From: Tritonibacter scottomollicae
GTDB taxonomy: Bacteria > Pseudomonadota > Alphaproteobacteria > Rhodobacterales > Rhodobacteraceae
NCBI RefSeq assembly: GCF_003003215.1
Contig: NZ_PVUF01000003.1
Coordinates: 310,001 to 374,000 of the forward strand
DNA: 64,000 nt
Direction: 5' to 3'
Translations under genes and position numbers: made by a program
In this document: piece after piece, positions 42,499 to 53,635 of the stretch
How positions within the stretch are numbered: the first letter of the stretch is position 1
How the letters are laid out: each line of letters begins with the position of its first letter
The notes under the pieces: generated by a model
Told to the model about the DNA's origin: nothing
Database searches by the model: none
Seen by the model: only the letters and a program-made list of their open reading frames with translations

Positions 42499-42518
42499 CA
42501 AGACAGAGGAGCACGCCC

Positions 42519-44849
<2,331 letters not shown>

Positions 44850-44882
44850 CGCGCGCTGCCTGCCTCAGGCGCAGCAACGGAC

Positions 44883-44915
44883 AACGCCCACCTTCAGTCG
44901 AAGGTGGGCGTTTTT
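44883..44915 (+). terminator. Rho-independent terminator after clpA
   Basis: Perfect 12-base arms (44883-44894 and 44901-44912), six-base loop, followed by further T residues. Confidence 0.9.
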
Positions 44916-45050
44916 CATGTCAGAGTTCAAGCTGCGGCGGGTGCCCGCCCCTCCCCCCAATTGTTCAGCAGACACACCCTGGAAAAAGACTGCTCTAGAT
45001 CGCGGCATCGGCCCATCGAGCAGACAGTGCCCCGCGTGCGAAATCACGGC

Positions 45051-45647
45051 TCAGCTGCGGCGGATGGGACTGCGCAAGGCGCGAAAGATCAACATCAGAA
45101 CCATCATAAGCACCACCTGCCCGAGGATGTCGCCAACCATATACGCAGCAACCTCGCCAATCTGACTGCTGGGGTCAACGATGCCGGAGAACACCAGCGT
45201 CTGCCCCATCGAGTTGAAAACAGATGCCAGCAGTCCTGCCAGCAGCAGCTGCCGCCAATTCATGCGCCTGCCGCTTCCGGCATAGGCAAAAACGCCGAAC
45301 ACGCGCAGCAGCTCAAATGCCAGATAGGTGGCAAACGTGCTCGTCAGGATCGAGATCCACATCCGGTTCTGCATCAAGTCTCGGATGTCAGCTCCCGTAA
45401 AGATCAGGTTCGCAAGCACTGCGCCAAGAACCAATGGCAGGATCGCCCGCCACCCCATCAGCCAGACGCTCAGCACCCGAACCCCATGCGGCAAATACGC
45501 CAGGCTGGCAAACACGGACGCGCTTTCCCAGAAGAAATGCTGCACCGGCGCGATCACCCAGATGGTGGCACCGTGACAAATTATATAGGCCATGGCGATC
45601 ATCACCATGCCGGGGACACCGGGTATGAAGCCGTCAGCAGTTCTCAT
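45051..45647 (-). CDS. MASE1-like integral membrane protein without an output domain
   Basis: A 198-residue protein with about five or six hydrophobic helices. The segment SVFASLAYLPHGVRVLSVWLMGWRAILPLVLGAVLANLIF resembles the opening of MASE1 sensory membrane domains, but no kinase, cyclase or GGDEF domain follows. It is 91 bases downstream of a small winged-helix regulator on the same strand and probably in one unit with it. Function unknown; a membrane sensor or transporter is possible. Confidence 0.6.
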   Translation of the reverse strand: MRTADGFIPGVPGMVMIAMAYIICHGATIWVIAPVQHFFWESASVFASLAYLPHGVRVLSVWLMGWRAILPLVLGAVLANLIFTGADIRDLMQNRMWISILTSTFATYLAFELLRVFGVFAYAGSGRRMNWRQLLLAGLLASVFNSMGQTLVFSGIVDPSSQIGEVAAYMVGDILGQVVLMMVLMLIFRALRSPIRRS

Positions 45648-45738
45648 ACATCTGGTGTATCGCCCACATATTCACAAAACAATTCCTGTCGCGACCTTGA
45701 CCCTCAAACCGAGAACAAACGCCACGTCCTTTGCGAAA

Positions 45739-46041
45739 TCAATCGTGCAACAAGTCTCGTCGAACGATGTAATGCTTGGCCCGTGCGCCCTCGGGACGTT
45801 CGAGAAAGCCGAGATCCAGCAGCGAGCGCAATGCCCGATGAAACGTCGCCTGGGTGATGTCGCATGTCAGAGGGTGCTGTCGAATTTGCTCAGAGCGCAC
45901 CAATTGTCCGGGCTCATCCGTCAATTTATGTGCCGCCTGAAAAACGTCCTTTTCGGCCCGGCTCAAATCCTCCAGCCCTATGTCGCGCTCCATCTGACGC
46001 AACATGTCGCGAAGTTCAAAGATGGCGCGTAGTCTATCCAA
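45739..46041 (-). CDS. Small winged-helix DNA-binding regulator
   Basis: A 100-residue protein with a DNA-binding pattern: SRAEKDVFQAAHKL, then ITQATFHRALRSLLDLGFLERP (recognition helix and wing) and KHYIVRRDLL. The TTG at 46041 is chosen because GGAGGGG lies eight bases upstream. An extended -10 (TGCTATGCT) and a perfect 22-base palindrome lie upstream. The downstream membrane protein is the likely partner. The ligand or signal is unknown; GC is lower than in neighbours. Confidence 0.65.
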   Translation of the reverse strand: MDRLRAIFELRDMLRQMERDIGLEDLSRAEKDVFQAAHKLTDEPGQLVRSEQIRQHPLTCDITQATFHRALRSLLDLGFLERPEGARAKHYIVRRDLLHD

Positions 46042-46106
46042 TCAAAATGCCCCTCCAAGAAGATGCATATGCCCTCCAGGGGCCAAAGCAAATAATCTGT
46101 AGGATC

Positions 46107-46142
46107 AGCATAGCACATAAAAATTCTCACGCATGAGAATTT
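46107..46142 (-). promoter_or_regulatory. Extended -10 promoter with palindromic operator for the winged-helix gene
   Basis: On the minus strand TATGCT (46107-46112) is preceded by TGC, an extended -10. No good -35 exists; instead a perfect palindrome AAATTCTCA-CGCA-TGAGAATTT (46121-46142) covers that region. This fits a site for the adjacent regulator. Confidence 0.55.
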
Positions 46143-46167
46143 ATTGAAATTTAGCTGTCGCCGTGCT

Positions 46168-46284
46168 ACTCACCTACTGGGCGAACCCAATAGCCGTGAG
46201 TGGTGGAGACGTCCAGATTTCAAAGATGTTATTTGAGCAGTTCGGGCTCTGGCGATGTCATGTCGCCGGAGCCTTTTTATTTTA
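46168..46284 (+). ncRNA. Candidate small RNA (orphan terminator plus strong hairpin)
   Basis: Plus-strand region with no plus-strand gene upstream, yet it contains a long hairpin (46168-46201: 14 pairs with one mismatch, a CC bulge and a CGAA loop) and ends in a convincing intrinsic terminator (46245-46284). A weak promoter-like pair (TTGAAA 46144-46149, then TACTCA after 17 bases) lies just upstream. The exact start is unknown. Confidence 0.3.
46245..46284 (+). terminator. Orphan plus-strand terminator
   Basis: Eleven-base arms (46245-46255 and 46263-46273, one U-G pair) and a seven-base loop are followed by TTTTTATTTTA. Both flanking genes are on the minus strand, so no known plus-strand transcript explains it. 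Confidence 0.65.
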
Positions 46285-46310
46285 GAGATATCATATGTTT
46301 ATCTTTGACT

Positions 46311-48665
46311 TCAGCGCTCGGTGAGCTTCAGTTCGATACGGCGGTTCTGCGCCCGCGCTGCCGGCGTGTCGGCTGGATTGATCGGCTGAAATTCGCCAAA
46401 ACCATTGGCGGCAAGCCGATCTGGAGGGATCCCAAGCGCATCAATCATGTAGCGCACAACCGACAGTGCCCTGCCCTGGCTGAGTTCCCAATTGTCGGCG
46501 TACTTCCCAGTGCTCGAAAAACTCAGATTGTCGGTATGGCCATCAACCCGGATGATCCAGTTGATCTCCTCAGGGATCACCGCTGCCACGTTCTGCAAGA
46601 TACGCGCGACTTTGGCGATCTCGACCTTGCCCGCCTCTGACAGTTCGGCGCTGCCTAGCGCGAAGAGCACCTCTGAAGCAAAAACAAATCGGTCACCTTC
46701 GATTCGCACGCCCTCCTGATCGCCCAGGACATCACGCAGCTGACCGAAGAACTCGGACCGGTACCGCTCCAGATCCTCCGCCCGGTTGGCCAGACGCTCC
46801 CGTTCGGCCTCCAGACGCTTGCGCTCCTGCTCCTCCAGCAGTCGGCGGCGACGCTCCTCTGACGCGGCTCGGGCCAATGCGGTGTTGAGATCCTGCCCAA
46901 GCGACTGCACCTGCACGGACTGAGCGGCATCGCGTTCCTTGAAATCATCCAACAGCGCCTGCAATCCGCCAAGCTGCTCGCGCAGCGCCGCCACCTGCTG
47001 GTTGAGCAGCGCAGTTTCGCGTCGCGCGTCCTCGGAAATCGCTTTCTCGTCTGCAAGGGCGGCGCGGGCCTGTGCGAGGAGATCGGCGCGTTGTTCGGCA
47101 AGGGTCTTTTGTTCGGCAGCCTCTGAGGCGAATTCGTCCTTGTCCGACAAGGCGGCCAGCAGGCGGCTTTGCAACACATCCTGATCGGAGGCCGCAGCCT
47201 GCGCCCGCTCCAGCGCCTCCAAGGCGACCAGCAGGCGCTGCTCGACAGAAGCGCGCTCTTCCGCGGTAGAGCTTGCCGCGCTGCGGGCGGCCTGTAGATC
47301 GGCCTCGGCACGGTCGAGGCGCGTCTGCAAACCGCTGCGGGTTTCTGCGGTTTCGGCGCGAAGATCTGCCAGCTGTGTTTCGAGCGTGCGGCGGCTTTCT
47401 TCCGCCTCGGCCCCCAGCGCGGCAAGCTGATCCTCCAGCGCGCGCCGTTCGACATCAAAGCTGTCCTGCAAAGCACGCAACTGGGCCTGATACTGGGTTT
47501 CCGTCTCCACCGTGGCGGCCCGCTGGCGGGTCAGTTCGGTTTCCAACTGGCTGCGGGTGTCTGCGGCCTTCTGACGTGCGGCGTCGACCTCTGCCGACAG
47601 CCGGGCGCGCGTGGCGCTGCTGTCGGCACGCACACGCTCCAACTCCGCCTCCAATGCCGAAACTCGGGCGGCGGCGCTGCTTTCGGTGACCTCCATCTGA
47701 GCCAGCACGCGTGTCAGCCGTTCAGCCAATTCATCGCGATCCTGGGCTTGTGCCTTGGCCTGCTCGATCGTGGACAGCGCCTGGTCCAGTTCCTCGTCAA
47801 GCGTCTCGCGGGCGGCCTCCGCGGCAGCCAACAGCGTCAGCGTGTCCTCGGCGTTCTTGCGCTCCTCTTCCAACGCCAGCGTCATCGCGGTGAGTTCGGC
47901 GTCAGCATTTTCCAACCGGTTGCGCAGCGCCTCGGCGGCGGCTGCTTCGGTCAGGCGGGCAGCTTCCTCCTCGGACAGCGCCTCTTCCAGCTCGGAGACA
48001 CGGGCGGCCTGCGCGTCGTCTTCGCTGCGCAGATCCTCCACCAGGGCCTGCAGCGCATCCGTTCGCGCGGCAGCCAAGCGCGCGGCCTCGACCTGCGCGT
48101 CCATCTCATCGCGCGCCTGCGCCAACGCGAGGTTCAGCGCGTCCTGCTCCGACATCAGCTCGCTGCGCGCGACCACAAGATCGTCCCGTTCGGCGGTGAG
48201 TTCCGCAATCTGCGTCTCGGCCCGGTCACGTCCTGCGATCAACGCCGCCACCTGGGCCTCGAAATCGGAAATCTGAGTCCGCGCCGAGGCGAGGTCAGAG
48301 GTGGCCGCATCCCGCTCCTGCGTCAATGTGCTGATGCGCGCCTGCTGCGCCGAAATCTGATCCCGCGCGGCCTGCAGATCCGAGCGCGCCGAATTGAGCG
48401 TGGCGCCCAAAGCGCCCAAACGGGCCTGCAGCTGACTGGCCTCGCGCTCCTTCACCCCAAGCGCCTGCGCCAGCGCCCGGACCTCGGTCGACAGGTCATC
48501 AAGTTCGGTTTCTTGTCCGGAAATCGTTTCGCGTAACACGAACTGCACCACCATGAAGATGGTCAGCACAAACATCAGCACCAACAAAAGACCGGTCATC
48601 GCGTCCACGAAGCCGGGCCAGATCGCGCCCTGGAAACGTTGGCCGGTACGGCGTTTCAGGGCCAT
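46311..48665 (-). CDS. MotB-like protein with a very long coiled coil and OmpA peptidoglycan-binding domain
   Basis: A 784-residue protein. One N-terminal transmembrane helix (about 16-44) carries an aspartate in PGFVDAMTGLL (D21), the position of the proton-binding aspartate in MotB/ExbD/TolR stators. Residues 45 to about 630 form an almost continuous heptad-rich coiled coil, far longer than in flagellar MotB. The C-terminal OmpA-like domain has GHTDN near 709-713 and AQNRRIELKL. It starts three bases after the MotA/TolQ-like gene. Together they should form a proton-driven stator anchored to peptidoglycan; the load it drives is unknown. Confidence 0.88.
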   Translation of the reverse strand: MALKRRTGQRFQGAIWPGFVDAMTGLLLVLMFVLTIFMVVQFVLRETISGQETELDDLSTEVRALAQALGVKEREASQLQARLGALGATLNSARSDLQAARDQISAQQARISTLTQERDAATSDLASARTQISDFEAQVAALIAGRDRAETQIAELTAERDDLVVARSELMSEQDALNLALAQARDEMDAQVEAARLAAARTDALQALVEDLRSEDDAQAARVSELEEALSEEEAARLTEAAAAEALRNRLENADAELTAMTLALEEERKNAEDTLTLLAAAEAARETLDEELDQALSTIEQAKAQAQDRDELAERLTRVLAQMEVTESSAAARVSALEAELERVRADSSATRARLSAEVDAARQKAADTRSQLETELTRQRAATVETETQYQAQLRALQDSFDVERRALEDQLAALGAEAEESRRTLETQLADLRAETAETRSGLQTRLDRAEADLQAARSAASSTAEERASVEQRLLVALEALERAQAAASDQDVLQSRLLAALSDKDEFASEAAEQKTLAEQRADLLAQARAALADEKAISEDARRETALLNQQVAALREQLGGLQALLDDFKERDAAQSVQVQSLGQDLNTALARAASEERRRRLLEEQERKRLEAERERLANRAEDLERYRSEFFGQLRDVLGDQEGVRIEGDRFVFASEVLFALGSAELSEAGKVEIAKVARILQNVAAVIPEEINWIIRVDGHTDNLSFSSTGKYADNWELSQGRALSVVRYMIDALGIPPDRLAANGFGEFQPINPADTPAARAQNRRIELKLTER

Positions 48666-48668
48666 GGA

Positions 48669-49856
48669 TCAGCTCTCTTTCCGCGCCGCCACACGCGCCG
48701 CCCGATCCATGCCACGCGGGCCGGCGAAGGCCTTGACCAGAAGGTCGATGTCCTTGCGCAACTCGGCGAGGCTTTCCTGACGACCGGCAGAGAGTTCCTC
48801 GAGAATGCGCAGCATCTGCACGTCGATGGAGCGCAGGCGCATGCGGCTTTCGGCGTCAATGCCCACGTCACCATGGGCGCGCATCAGCTCTGTCAGGGTT
48901 TCCTGCCCCAACGCGACCCGTTCCAGCGCCCCGGAGATCGAGGAGACATCGTCCTGACGGCGGTTCATGTCATCAATCGAGTCGACCAGCCGCGACAGTT
49001 TTCCATCCACCTCGGCGCGGCTCTCGGCGGTCTGAACAAACATCGCCTGCAGCGCGTCCATCTGTTCCGCCATGGTATCAAGCACACCGGCCACGAGGTT
49101 GCTGTCGCCAACGCCCTCCTCACCGGACGAGAAACTGACGCGGGTGAAGGACGACAGCCATTCCTCCAGCTCGCGATAGAACCGGTTCTGACCGTGCCCG
49201 GCGAACAGTTCCAGCAGACCGACTATCAGCGAGCCTGCAAGACCCAGCAGCGAGGAGGCAAAGGCCACACCCATGCCGCCCAATTGTGCCTCGAGCCCGG
49301 TCATCAGACGGTTGAAGACGGCGATGCCCTCTTCGCCCTCCTGCGGGGCGAGACTGCGGATGGTGTCGACCACAGCCGGAACCGTGGTGGCAAGACCGTA
49401 GAAGGTCCCCAGCAGGCCGAGAAAGATCAGCAGGTTGACGATATAGCGGGTGATTTCGCGCGCTTCATCAATGCGCTCGGCCACGGAGTCAAGGATTGAC
49501 CGGGTCGAAGAGGACCCAAGCTGCATTCGCGCACCCCGGGATCGCAACAACGAGGCCAGTGGTGCAAGCATCGAGGGCGCACGATCATCATCTGTGGTGA
49601 TCTCGGCGGCAAAGCGTTCGATCCAGCGCACGGAGTTGATCAGCTGCAGCACCTGCCAGAAGGTGGCCAGCACCCCGATGACAAAGACAAAGACGATAAA
49701 CCCGTTGAGATAGGGGTTCGCCTCGAACACCGGCATCACCCGCGGCAGCGCCATCACGGCCCCTGCCCCGGCCAGCGCCAATGCGATCAGCATCATGACA
49801 ACCTGACGCACCGGCTGTGAAAACTGCGGCCGGCGTTCGCGTTCGTGATGCGCCAT
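48669..49856 (-). CDS. MotA/TolQ/ExbB-like proton channel protein
   Basis: A 395-residue membrane protein with helices near 18-37, 52-72, 137-160 and 195-219. The last two carry the MotA/TolQ/ExbB motifs FLGLLGTFYGL and GMGVAFASSLLGLAG. A C-terminal cytoplasmic extension of about 170 residues is helical (SRAEVDGKLSRLVDSIDDMN, VQMLRILEELSAGRQESLAEL). The gene sits directly upstream of the MotB-like partner. No flagellar, Tol or TonB genes are nearby, so this is a separate stator system, likely in cell-envelope work. Confidence 0.88.
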   Translation of the reverse strand: MAHHERERRPQFSQPVRQVVMMLIALALAGAGAVMALPRVMPVFEANPYLNGFIVFVFVIGVLATFWQVLQLINSVRWIERFAAEITTDDDRAPSMLAPLASLLRSRGARMQLGSSSTRSILDSVAERIDEAREITRYIVNLLIFLGLLGTFYGLATTVPAVVDTIRSLAPQEGEEGIAVFNRLMTGLEAQLGGMGVAFASSLLGLAGSLIVGLLELFAGHGQNRFYRELEEWLSSFTRVSFSSGEEGVGDSNLVAGVLDTMAEQMDALQAMFVQTAESRAEVDGKLSRLVDSIDDMNRRQDDVSSISGALERVALGQETLTELMRAHGDVGIDAESRMRLRSIDVQMLRILEELSAGRQESLAELRKDIDLLVKAFAGPRGMDRAARVAARKES

Positions 49857-49933
49857 TCCTTGCGGCTCCCGATAGGCTTCGACGTGGTTCTGCGCCTGCA
49901 GCCTAGACCGAAAACCTCATGGTCGCCAAGGAT

Positions 49934-50461
49934 TTATGATAAAATTTGCCGGACGCGCTGCGTCAGCCAGCTGAGGTCGGGATCGCTGAGCCCGATTTCA
50001 TCCAGATGGCCGGCCGTGTTGAACAGATACTCGCTGTTGGGACCACGCCCCCCCACGGCACGGGCGATGATCTGCGCCTGCTCTTCCAGCTCCAGATGGC
50101 AGTACTGCACGTGATGCGGGTCGATCACGTAGACCACCGCGTTGACCAGCTCGCCGCTGGCAAGCTCCACGTCAAAGAAACGTTCGACATAGGCCGAGGA
50201 GATCAGCTCGCGTTCGCGCAGCGCGGCGAGGGTCGTCTCCTCGTGGCCCGGCTCCACGCGGAGCGCCAGCCCCTTGCAATGGGCATCCTCCTGCGCATCA
50301 AGTGCCAGCACCAGGCCCGGAACCTCCTCGCTGCCGCGATGGTGGATGGACCGCATGCAGAAAGATCGGGCGAAGCCATGCAGCGTTGCCACCTCGCTCT
50401 GCGCCACTGGGAACTCCGGGTTCCACAGGAGAGAGCCGTATCCGAATACCCACATCGTCAT
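49934..50461 (-). CDS. ChaC-like gamma-glutamylcyclotransferase
   Basis: A 175-residue enzyme with the GGCT-fold substrate loop YGSLLWNP (8-15), the GLALRVEP strand and a catalytic-region glutamate in LRERELISSAY. The family splits glutathione to 5-oxoproline and Cys-Gly. AAGGA lies upstream of the ATG at 50461; a second ATG two codons in is possible. It precedes the stator pair on the same strand with a 77-base gap, and may or may not be co-transcribed. Confidence 0.92.
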   Translation of the reverse strand: MTMWVFGYGSLLWNPEFPVAQSEVATLHGFARSFCMRSIHHRGSEEVPGLVLALDAQEDAHCKGLALRVEPGHEETTLAALRERELISSAYVERFFDVELASGELVNAVVYVIDPHHVQYCHLELEEQAQIIARAVGGRGPNSEYLFNTAGHLDEIGLSDPDLSWLTQRVRQILS

Positions 50462-50529
50462 GTTACTGGTCCTTTTTTCCGTGCGCCTGTAAACAGCAAA
50501 ACGGGTGGAAACAAAAGGGGCAGTGCGGC

Positions 50530-51543
50530 ATGAAACGCGGGTTGAAGGTCCTTCTGGGGCTCTGTGTCATCTGGATGCTCTATTGGGCCGTCGCGGCATG
50601 GGGCCTGCGTCAAAGCGTTGCGAACTGGTTTGAGACACAGGCGGCACGCGGCTGGCAGGTGGAGGTGGGCGGCATTGCGCCCCGAGGTGCGCTGGGGGGC
50701 TTTCCCTGGCGCCATGTGACCCGCATCGACGCCCCCACACTGGCCGATCCGGGCACCGGGGCGGCGTGGCGCGCAGACTGGCTGGAACTGCACAGCCCCG
50801 CGATCTGGCCCGGACGTCAGAGCCTGCGGTTTGCCGATGGAGATCAGCGTCTGTCCTATTTTGACCAGACCGCCGTGATCGGCACTGAAGGGCTGCGCGC
50901 GGATCTGTTCCTCGCGCCCGGTCTTGCGCTGGAGCTCGAAGAGCTAGGGCTGAGTTCGGGCGCGTGGCGCATCGGTGATGGCGAGACCATCACGCTCAGC
51001 GCCGAGGATCTGGATCTGCGCATGGTGCAAGGCGCTGAGCCGGAGGCGTATCGGATCGACATGCAAGCCCGCGCCTTTCGCCCCGGCCTCCGCCTGCGCC
51101 GTCTATTGCGGGCCGCGCCCGAGCTGCCACAAACATTCGACACTCTGACCCTGCAGGCAGATGTGACGTTCGACACCGCCTGGGATCGCAGCGCACTGGA
51201 GGACCGTCGCCCGCAACCGCGCCGGATTGACCTTGATCGGCTGGAGGCCCGCTGGGGCGAGATGCGGCTGAAGAGCACCGGAACGCTGGATGTGGATGCC
51301 TCGGGCGTCCTCACCGGCGAGCTGGCGCTGCAGGTGGAAGCCTGGGCCGAGTTTCTGGATATGGCGGTGGATACCGGCTTTATCACCCCTGGGGCACGAG
51401 ATCAGACCGCACGCGTGGTGGCGATACTGGCGCGCGCCAGCGGCAACCCGGAGGATCTGGACATCACGCTTGGCTTTCGCGGTGGCTATATCACCATCGG
51501 CCCGATCCCGCTTGGCCCTGCCCCGCGCTTGATCATCCGCTGA
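50530..51543 (+). CDS. DUF2125 domain protein
   Basis: A 337-residue protein with an N-terminal transmembrane or signal anchor (LKVLLGLCVIWMLYWAVAAW). It then has the DUF2125 pattern (GWQVEVGGIAPRGALGGFPW near residues 41-60), long beta-strand-rich repeats, and a closing GGYITIGPIPLGPAPRL. Envelope-located, function unknown; the repeated strand architecture recalls AsmA-like proteins. The ATG at 50530 has AAGGGG upstream. Confidence 0.85.
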   Translation: MKRGLKVLLGLCVIWMLYWAVAAWGLRQSVANWFETQAARGWQVEVGGIAPRGALGGFPWRHVTRIDAPTLADPGTGAAWRADWLELHSPAIWPGRQSLRFADGDQRLSYFDQTAVIGTEGLRADLFLAPGLALELEELGLSSGAWRIGDGETITLSAEDLDLRMVQGAEPEAYRIDMQARAFRPGLRLRRLLRAAPELPQTFDTLTLQADVTFDTAWDRSALEDRRPQPRRIDLDRLEARWGEMRLKSTGTLDVDASGVLTGELALQVEAWAEFLDMAVDTGFITPGARDQTARVVAILARASGNPEDLDITLGFRGGYITIGPIPLGPAPRLIIR

Positions 51544-51561
51544 GGCTGTGCAAGGGCTAAT

Positions 51562-51749
51562 GGGGGGGCTCCCGCCCCGGTTCGCTGCGCCCCTGCGGGG
51601 CACATCGCTCCGCGTTGGGCATGGCGCCGGGCCCTTCGGCCCGGCGCCGCAGCCTGTCCCGATCCGGGACAGGCTGCCCGGCCCAACCCCGCCAAGGGGG
51701 AGGCCCACGTCAGGGGGCGTGCACCTGCGGGGGCGGGAGCCCTGCCCTA
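51562..51749. repeat. Dispersed structured intergenic repeat, copy C (two units head to head)
   Basis: Both ends carry the GGGCGGGAGC terminus in opposite orientation (GCTCCCGCCC near 51569, GGGCGGGAGC at 51731-51740). Each half holds a CCCAAC-type core. The middle holds two strong palindromes: GGCGCCGGGCC/GGCCCGGCGCC and GCAGCCTGTCCC/GGGACAGGCTGC. It lies between convergent genes and may also act as a terminator. Confidence 0.75.
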
Positions 51750-51815
51750 GCGATTTTGCCCGGACGACCCAGCGCTGACTGCGCGGCGCGAACCACAAGA
51801 TCCGCGACGATGCCC

Positions 51816-52706
51816 TTAGCGACAGTAGCGGCCACTGCGATGACGGGCTGTGTCGAGGTGAAAATGATCGCGGTGATAGATGTCGGCCTCCGGTCCCAGC
51901 ACCGTGTGGAACGGACCGCAGGCGGATTTCCACATGCGACGCAGTGCCTTGCGGGTGGGCTTGTCGAGCCAGCCCTTGAGGACGCTCACGGTGGTGCCAT
52001 TCTCCAGAGTGAACCCAGAAATGTCGATCGCCCGCCCGCGCCCGTGCTCAGAAATTTTAGCGCCGGGCCGGTTGTTGCGGGTGCGGCAGCTGTAATGCGC
52101 GGCCACCCGTAGCCGCACAACGCGGTTGGATCGGCCAAAGGCCGTTTCCACATCCCGCGACACCCATTTGTTCAGCGCCTTGGCGGTGTCGCACGTCATC
52201 AGCGCCGGTGTGCTGAGCGCAACCCCGGAAACCGAGCGTACCCGCACCGCATTCTTGGCACCACAGCCCTTGAGCTTGCCAGGGATGTCGCCCGCGACCT
52301 CACCCTGAATGTCCAAGACACCGCAGACCGAGCCGCGCCGTTTTTTGGCGCGACCAAACAGCACCTGCTGCATGAACTCCGGTGTGCGCATCATCGGGCG
52401 CAGGGTCGCCCCTGGCGCCACCGGACTCAGATCCATCGGGCGCGCGGCGGCGGCCAGGATCTGTGGCGACACGGGGCGGATATGTGGGCGCAGCTGAGCC
52501 GCCAGCGATGGCATGACCACAGTGGCGGCCGTCGCGCTGACTGCGGCAGACGCAGACAGGTCAGAGACCTCCGCCAGTGCCACCTCTGTGCCCCGTTCAA
52601 GCGGTGGCCGCGGGGTGGTTTCCGGCGCGGCAGTGCTGACATTGCTGGCCGCATGAAGCACAACCAGCGCAACCCCGGCCAGCCTCATATGCGCCCGCAC
52701 GCTCAT
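51816..52706 (-). CDS. Extensin-like/VanY-type peptidase family protein
   Basis: A 296-residue exported protein: signal-like N-terminus, a low-complexity Ala/Pro/Val linker (about 28-125), then an extensin-like C-terminal domain. This domain has SEHGRGRAIDI (H221, D228) and HRDHFHLD (H281/H283), the zinc ligand pattern of LAS-type peptidoglycan peptidases. Four to six cysteines suggest disulfides. Likely periplasmic cell-wall hydrolase. The start overlaps the tyrA stop by four bases, so it is the last gene of the hisC-tyrA unit. Confidence 0.88.
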   Translation of the reverse strand: MSVRAHMRLAGVALVVLHAASNVSTAAPETTPRPPLERGTEVALAEVSDLSASAAVSATAATVVMPSLAAQLRPHIRPVSPQILAAAARPMDLSPVAPGATLRPMMRTPEFMQQVLFGRAKKRRGSVCGVLDIQGEVAGDIPGKLKGCGAKNAVRVRSVSGVALSTPALMTCDTAKALNKWVSRDVETAFGRSNRVVRLRVAAHYSCRTRNNRPGAKISEHGRGRAIDISGFTLENGTTVSVLKGWLDKPTRKALRRMWKSACGPFHTVLGPEADIYHRDHFHLDTARHRSGRYCR

Positions 52707-53635
52707 TTCTTCGGCCCACGCCCGAAGTCCGGCGCATCCGTATCCTGGCCAGCCTCGATGATGCCGCGACGGATCGCGCGAGTGCGGGTGAAATAGGCGT
52801 GCAGATGTTCACCGTCGCCGGTGCGGATGGCACGTTGCAGGGCAAAGAGCTCCTCGGTGAAGCGACCGAGGATTTCCAGCGTCGCATCCTTGTTGGTCAG
52901 GAACACATCGCGCCACATGGTTGGATCGGAGGCCGCAATCCGGGTGAAATCGCGAAAACCCGCAGCGGAATACTTGATAACCTCACTATCCGTGACCCGG
53001 CGCAGATCATCGGCCACGCCAACCATGGTGTAGGCGATGAGGTGTGGCGCGTGGCTTGTCACCGCCAACACAAGATCGTGGTGGTCGGCGTCCATTTCCT
53101 CCACATGCGCGCCCATGCCCTCCCAGAGCGCGCGAAGACGGGCCACCGCCTCTGGATCGCTGCCCTCTACCGGCACCAGCAGGCTCCAGCGGTTGTCGAA
53201 CAGTTCGGCAAAGCCCGATTCGGGCCCGGAGTGTTCGGTGCCGGCCAGCGGGTGGGAGGGGACAAAATGCACCCCCTCGGGGATATGCGGCGCGACATCC
53301 TCGATCACATGGCGCTTCACCGATCCCACATCGGAGAGCGTGGCCCCCGGCATCAGCACCGGGGCGATCTCGGCGGCGACAGCGCCCATCACGCCGACAG
53401 GCACGCAGAGCACCACCAGGTCGGCGCCCTCGACGGCCTCTTGTGGCGTGTCGCAGATGCGATCGCACAGGCCGATGCGGCGAGCGGTGTCGCGGGTCTC
53501 GGCGCTGCGGGCGTAGCCGGTGACCTCGCCCGCAAGACCGGAGCGTTTCATCGCCCAGAACATCGACGAGGCGATAAGCCCCAAGCCGATCAGCGCCACG
53601 CGGTTGTAGACGGGTTTAGCCTGCGCTTCGGTCAT
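52703..53635 (-). CDS. tyrA: Prephenate/arogenate dehydrogenase family protein
   Basis: Oxidative decarboxylation of prephenate or arogenate in tyrosine synthesis. The 310-residue protein has an N-terminal Rossmann fold ([17 protein letters not shown]), the SVKRHV loop and the catalytic histidine region [14 protein letters not shown]. No chorismate mutase domain is fused. Its ends overlap hisC and the extensin-like gene by four bases each, showing tight coupling. Confidence 0.95.
   Translation of the reverse strand: MTEAQAKPVYNRVALIGLGLIASSMFWAMKRSGLAGEVTGYARSAETRDTARRIGLCDRICDTPQEAVEGADLVVLCVPVGVMGAVAAEIAPVLMPGATLSDVGSVKRHVIEDVAPHIPEGVHFVPSHPLAGTEHSGPESGFAELFDNRWSLLVPVEGSDPEAVARLRALWEGMGAHVEEMDADHHDLVLAVTSHAPHLIAYTMVGVADDLRRVTDSEVIKYSAAGFRDFTRIAASDPTMWRDVFLTNKDATLEILGRFTEELFALQRAIRTGDGEHLHAYFTRTRAIRRGIIEAGQDTDAPDFGRGPKK

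Noticed and set aside
46311..49856. Zorya anti-phage system (ZorA/ZorB are MotA/MotB-like)
   Set aside because: The pair resembles ZorA/ZorB in outline, but no ZorC, ZorD or ZorE gene is adjacent; the neighbours are chaC and the winged-helix unit. The long coil is in the MotB-like partner rather than the MotA-like one.
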